Shown here one piece after another: positions 59,961 through 64,000 of a stretch of DNA of 64,000 bases. The first letter of the stretch is position 1, and each line of letters opens with the position of its first letter. The position numbers and the translations under genes are program-made. This stretch comes from Hyphodiscus hymeniophilus. Taxonomy: Eukaryota > Ascomycota > Leotiomycetes > Helotiales > Hyphodiscaceae. The stretch covers positions 2,108,001 through 2,172,000 of the forward strand of contig VNKQ01000004.1 in assembly GCA_016508695.1 (NCBI GenBank). Reading direction: 5' to 3'. The notes below the pieces were generated by a model. That model had not been told where the DNA came from. It saw nothing but the letters and a program-made list of their open reading frames with translations, and ran no database searches.

Positions 59961-62085
59961 ATGGCTCCAAGAGTAATCGTGGTCGGTGGTGGACGTTAGT
60001 AGATTCCCCGTCATCCCACTCAATTGTTTGCTAACCATCATCAAACAGTATCCGGGTTGAGTGCTGCGCACACCATCTACCTCAATGGCGGCAATGTCAT
60101 TGTTCTGGACAAACAAGGTTAGTTTTTTTGTAATTTAGGAGCTTATGGCCTCTGCTCTACAACCTCAAACCTTTGTTCCCCGCAGCCCCGAATGCGCATC
60201 TGACACATTACCTGAGAATCCTCTAACACCTGTTTACAGGTTTCTTCGGAGGAAACTCGACTAAAGCAACCTCCGGAATCAACGGAGCCCTCACGCGAAC
60301 TCAAGTCGACCACAAAATTGCCGACAGTGTGAAGCAGTTCTACGATGATACCCTGAAGTCGGCGAGAGACAAAGCGAGACCGGATCTGATCAAGGTTCTC
60401 ACATACAAATCTGCCGCTGCGGTGGAGTGGCTTCAAGATGTTTTCAACCTGGATTTGACCCTCGTTTCACGGCTAGGGTAAGTTCGCAGATACCAGATAC
60501 CATTATCACATGCTAATTGCGAGTTTACAGTGGTCACTCCCAGCCTAGAACCCACCGTGGTCACGATGCCAAGTTCCCCGGTATGGCTATCACATATGCT
60601 CTGATGCAAAGACTCGAGGAGCTCGCAGAAACTGAGCCAGACCGTGTGCAGATTATTAAGAAGGCCCGTGTTACTGGCTTGAATAAGGAGGGAAACAAGG
60701 TTACCGGTGTCTCATACGAATTTGGCGGAGAGCCCGCCAGTGTTGACGGTCCAGTCATTCTTGCGACGGGTGGATACGCAGCAGACTTCACTGAGACCTC
60801 CCTTCTCAAGAAGTGGAGACCAGATACCTTTGACCTTTCTTCTACCAACGGTGTACACGCTACTGGTGATGGACAAAAGATGGTCATGGCCATCGGTGGC
60901 AACGGTATCGATATGGACAAGGTCCAGGTCCATCCTACAGGTCTCGTAGACCCCAAGGACCCAGGCTCGAAATGGAAGTTCTTGGCCGCCGAAGCTCTAC
61001 GTGGTGAAGGTGGGCTCCTCCTGAACGGAGACGGAGATCGCTTCTGCGACGAGCTCGGCCACAGAGATTACGTCTCTGGCGAGATGTGGAAGGAGAAGGA
61101 CAAGGGGAAATTCCCCGTTCGTCTGATCCTCAACTCTAAAGCCTCCAACGTTCTCGACTTCCACACCCGCCATTACTCCGGCCGTGGTCTCATGAAGAAG
61201 ATGACTGGTGAGGAACTCGCCAAGACTATTGGCTGCACACCAGATCATCTTCAAAGCACTTTCAAAGCCTATAACGACATTGCTGATGGAAAGGCGAAGG
61301 ATCCGTACGGCAAGAAATTCTTCCACAATGGCCCATTAGATATCAACGATGATTATCACGTCGCAGTCATGGAGCCCGTTCTCCATTTCACCATGGGCGG
61401 TATTGAAATCAACGACAAAGCCGAGATTCTCAACTCCGAGGGCAAGCCATTCGAGGGACTATACGCCTGTGGCGAATTGGCAGGAGGTGTGCACGGTGCT
61501 AACCGCTTGGGAGGTTCTTCGCTTCTCGGCTGTGTCGTCTACGGCCGTGTTGCTGGAGATACTGCTAGCAATTATCTCTTCCAAAACGCGCTCAAGGGTG
61601 GCGTAGGAGCAGCGTCCCGTCTTGGTCAAATCTCCCTCCACATCGACCCCTCGCAACCTGGGAAGATCTCCGTGGAATGGGGATCTGAAGGCTCCTCCGG
61701 TTCCTCGGGCTCCACCCAAGATCAACAATCGCAGGCCTCAGCTGGGCCCGTAATGTCTTCATCCGCCGACTCCAAGGACCCCGGAAAGGTCAGCAAGCCA
61801 AGCAAGGCCTCCGAGTTCAAGATCCCAGAGACGGAATACTCCATGGAGGAGGTGGCTAAGCACAACACGAAGGAAGACCTGTGGGTTGTGGTTAAGGGCG
61901 TGGTGATGGATGTGACGAATTGGCTTGATGAGCATCCTGGTGGACCGCAGGCAATTATGAACTTCATGGGGAGAGATGCGACGGAGGAATTTGAGATGTT
62001 GCACGATGATGAGGTTATACCTAAGTATGCTGCTAGTCAGGTCATTGGACGTGTCAAGGGGCAGACGCCTACTTTGGAGTTGTAG
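59961..62085 (+). CDS. OSM1: Soluble fumarate reductase with C-terminal cytochrome b5 domain
   Basis: FAD enzyme converting fumarate to succinate, like yeast Osm1/Frd1, which reoxidises FADH2 under low oxygen. Exons 59961-59994, 60049-60117, 60240-60477 and 60531-62085 total 631 residues in frame. The FAD motif GGGLSGLSAAHTIYLNGG spans exon 1-2, followed by GFFGGNSTKATSGINGA. Substrate and active-site regions include HSQPRTHRGHD, VILATGGYAADF, HPTGLVDPKDP and GELAGGVHGANRLGGSSLL. After a Ser/Gly/Lys linker (about 470-530), residues about 545-620 form a cytochrome b5 domain with heme motif DEHPGG and MLHDDEVIPKYAAS. No mitochondrial presequence or signal peptide, so cytosolic is likely. Full fused arrangement is common in fungi. 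Confidence 0.94.
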
Positions 62086-63100
62086 GGAAGGAGGAAAGAA
62101 AGCTTTAGGATTAGGATTGTATTGATATCACGGCAAGTATGCACGGTTTTGATTGGCTCCCTCCTATATTCCCAATCATGATCCAGTCGAACGATATGGA
62201 GGTCGCCTCGCTGTGGAGCCAAAAAGCAGCGACCAGCGACGCCGGCTCACTCTCCTGCCCAGCGGTGGGCACCTACACTCATACCCCGGATTCCCCCAAA
62301 CCCACTAAAGTCTAAAGGTAGGTCTGAAGCACGGAAGGAATCGGGCCGTCCACCCAGCTGCCCACTGCCCCAGTCTCCAGATGTCCAAAAGAGGTTCTCG
62401 CACCAGTTGATCCCACCATGCAGGAAGGAAGCTTAATCGCTCGTTCTGCTCCGTGGGGGTGGGGATAGCCTACAGTAGGGTATGGATGGGAATAGAAAAT
62501 CACCTCCATTCCTCGTGGTGCGCTGTAACGCCCACGTAGAATTGCCAAAGGAAGGAGGTTTGATTTAGAGAATCTGGGAGGGGAGGCTTTTTTCATGTAG
62601 GCAGGACATGGCTTCCATGACCTCGGGTATCTATCATATATCACTTCCTCTGTAGACTGTAGACCTGTAGATTTTTTTGATCCTGAGAGCTCGAATCCGA
62701 TCGAACGAAAGACGCCTAGCCTATAAAAATGCACCTGAGAGCGAAGGTGGTATGAGCTAAGCGTTGCGTTGCAAGTAGCCACACAGAAACGTCCGACATC
62801 CTTCTCAAAAGTCAAAGTCAAACCTCAATCTCCACCCGTGCCCACGGCATATGAATTCCAAGGGTGGTTTATCATGTCACAGAAGACGCCTTGGTTCAAG
62901 CCGCCAACCTCCCCCGGCGGCTGGGCTTCTCTGACAGAGTAGTGACACATTGGATTTTGGATTTTGGACACCCAGGAGGCTCCAGCCGTTTACGGCCAGG
63001 ACGGTGAGGGGACGGTACTGAAAGGGCTAACGGTAGATGCTAAGCAAAGGGGCAGCGTGCAGAGGATGGGGAAAGCTTGCTGGAAGTTTCCTATGTTTTA

Positions 63101-63118
63101 GTAGTAGTAGTAGTAGTC
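63101..63118. repeat. GTA trinucleotide microsatellite
   Basis: Six consecutive GTA units at 63101-63117, the last followed by TC. Confidence 0.85.
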
Positions 63119-63649
63119 ATCATTCATCGTCCTTCTGGTGCTCGGGAGTCGGGATGGTCAATGTCAAGAGCCCGGGGCTGCTAGAAACTCTCCTCCTCAC
63201 TTTCAGTCTCAGACCACGCATTTCGGGCTGGGCATGCAGCCACAATCACTGGGGTTCCGACTTTCGGCACTCAGCGAAGACATGTTTCTGTCCGGGGAAC
63301 ATAGCATGGCGAGCGTGGGCTGGGCTGGGTATTGTTCTTGTTCTTTGTCTGGGTCTGTGGAGGTAGAGAATGCGGAGGGCGGTGAGGGGGACGGTATTCG
63401 AGAACAATAATGATTCTTCTCATGGACTACTACTACTGGAGTACTAAGTGCCGCACACTCAGCGCTGGCGACGGAAAAACCAAAGGTCGAGCGAGGGGAT
63501 GGAGGATGTTCCGAGACTAGCGGGGGACGGCCGACGAGAGTAGTGTAATAGAATGGGTATGGGTAAGCTGAGAGTAAGACTAAGGACCTCGTAGCTTTAA
63601 CTCTAACTCTAAGTAAAAGAGAGACCGGAAAAACATCTCCTTCCCTCCG

Positions 63650-63697
63650 TAGAATGGTAGAGTAGTAGAGTGGTAGAGTGGTAGAGTGGTAGAGTGC
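63650..63697. repeat. Decamer tandem repeat
   Basis: Four to five copies of the unit AGTGGTAGAG, the first ones slightly changed (AATGGTAGAG, AGTAGTAGAG). Confidence 0.8.
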
Positions 63698-63757
63698 TGC
63701 CTGTACTGCTCTGCTGCTGCTGCTCTTGAGTGTCGCATTGTCCGTCGCACAATCATG

Positions 63758-63786
63758 TCTTTGTGATCTTTGTGATCTTTGTGATC
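63758..63786. repeat. Decamer tandem repeat
   Basis: Three nearly perfect copies of TCTTTGTGAT in a row. Confidence 0.8.
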
Positions 63787-63966
63787 CTTCTATTCTTCCT
63801 GTTCTTCCTATTCTGTCTGTATCCAGTCCTTCCCTCTGTGTACTGTATCAAGCTCATCTTTTCCTCCTCGCCGCACTGGTGCATCCTTTCCCGTGACAGG
63901 CTGGCATGGCCGATGGTCTCTGACAGCAGTGACAGGACAGGACAGGTCAATACCGGGGGTCCGTGG

Positions 63967-64000
63967 TGGTCAGTGGTCAGTGGTCAGTGGCCAGTGGTCA
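63967..64000. repeat. Heptamer tandem repeat at right edge
   Basis: Five copies of TGGTCAG (the fourth with a C for T), continuing to the end of the window and perhaps beyond. Confidence 0.8.

Larger units (their letters stand above)
62086..64000. other. Right-edge region with many short tandem repeats
   Basis: No convincing gene. Open frames at 62312-62821 (-,169 codons) and 63037-63366 (+) lack motifs. The last kilobase is dense in simple repeats (see separate entries) and pyrimidine-rich runs, as in the long promoter or leader of a large regulated gene that may lie beyond the right edge. Confidence 0.5.

Noticed and set aside
57394..62085. A secondary-metabolite cluster around the SDR and fumarate reductase genes
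   Set aside because: No polyketide synthase, peptide synthetase, terpene cyclase or cluster regulator is nearby.
62312..62821. 169-codon minus-strand frame
   Set aside because: No motif, no splice partner and unremarkable composition in a repeat-rich promoter-like region.

Overview
The window is nuclear DNA of a filamentous ascomycete (Pezizomycotina). Most coding regions are cut by short introns of about 45-100 bp with GT..AG ends. Genes lie on both strands with compact spacers, and the encoded proteins are typical of this group (Zn2Cys6 regulator with middle homology region, 2EXR protein, fungal amidase, GH3 with PA14). Protein resemblances suggest Leotiomycetes, but that is an inference. 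I recognise no rRNA or tRNA genes, CRISPR arrays, prophage or secondary-metabolite cluster.

Layout. 1.9-9 kb: an amidase (-) and a divergent metallo-beta-lactamase-fold protein (+), then a Zn2Cys6 regulator resembling the cellulase regulator CLR-1/ClrA (-). 9-13 kb is gene-poor. 13-15.4 kb: CIA2, a cytosolic Fe-S assembly factor, then another empty stretch. 15.4-24.7 kb: SNU114 (-), ERG10 (+) and KRE33/NAT10 (+). 24.8-26.1 kb: an AT-rich spacer with a MITE-like element. 26.2-31.1 kb: a small CDC25/rhodanese protein, SmG (-) divergent from an NTR2-domain protein (+), and a 2EXR protein. 32-36 kb: a ZRC1-type zinc transporter (-) and a DUF202 membrane protein (-). 37.6-43.6 kb: an intracellular GH3 beta-glucosidase, THG1 and TMA23 (-). 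43.7-44.0 kb: a second MITE-like element in the TMA23/antiporter divergent promoter. 44.2-54.4 kb: a CPA2 cation/proton antiporter, an unrecognised helical protein (-) and SIN3 (-). 55.6-62.1 kb: a secreted FAS1 protein (-), a short-chain dehydrogenase (-) and a soluble fumarate reductase fused to cytochrome b5 (+). The last 2 kb hold short tandem repeats and no convincing gene.

Functional themes. Many genes serve RNA metabolism: SNU114, SmG and NTR2 in splicing, KRE33 in rRNA/tRNA acetylation, THG1 in tRNA-His maturation and TMA23 in ribosome biogenesis. Others are core metabolism (ERG10, CIA2, zinc storage). The CLR-1-like regulator and the GH3 enzyme point to plant-polymer use, but they lie about 29 kb apart and are not a cluster.

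I did not find a clearly new biological system. The best leads are the two MITE-like inverted-repeat elements, the atypical MBL protein with a cysteine-rich front end, the very long introns in SIN3 and the antiporter, the fumarate reductase-b5 fusion, and one orphan protein. Exon boundaries were read by eye from splice signals and protein continuity; where I give residue totals, the stated exons add up in frame.
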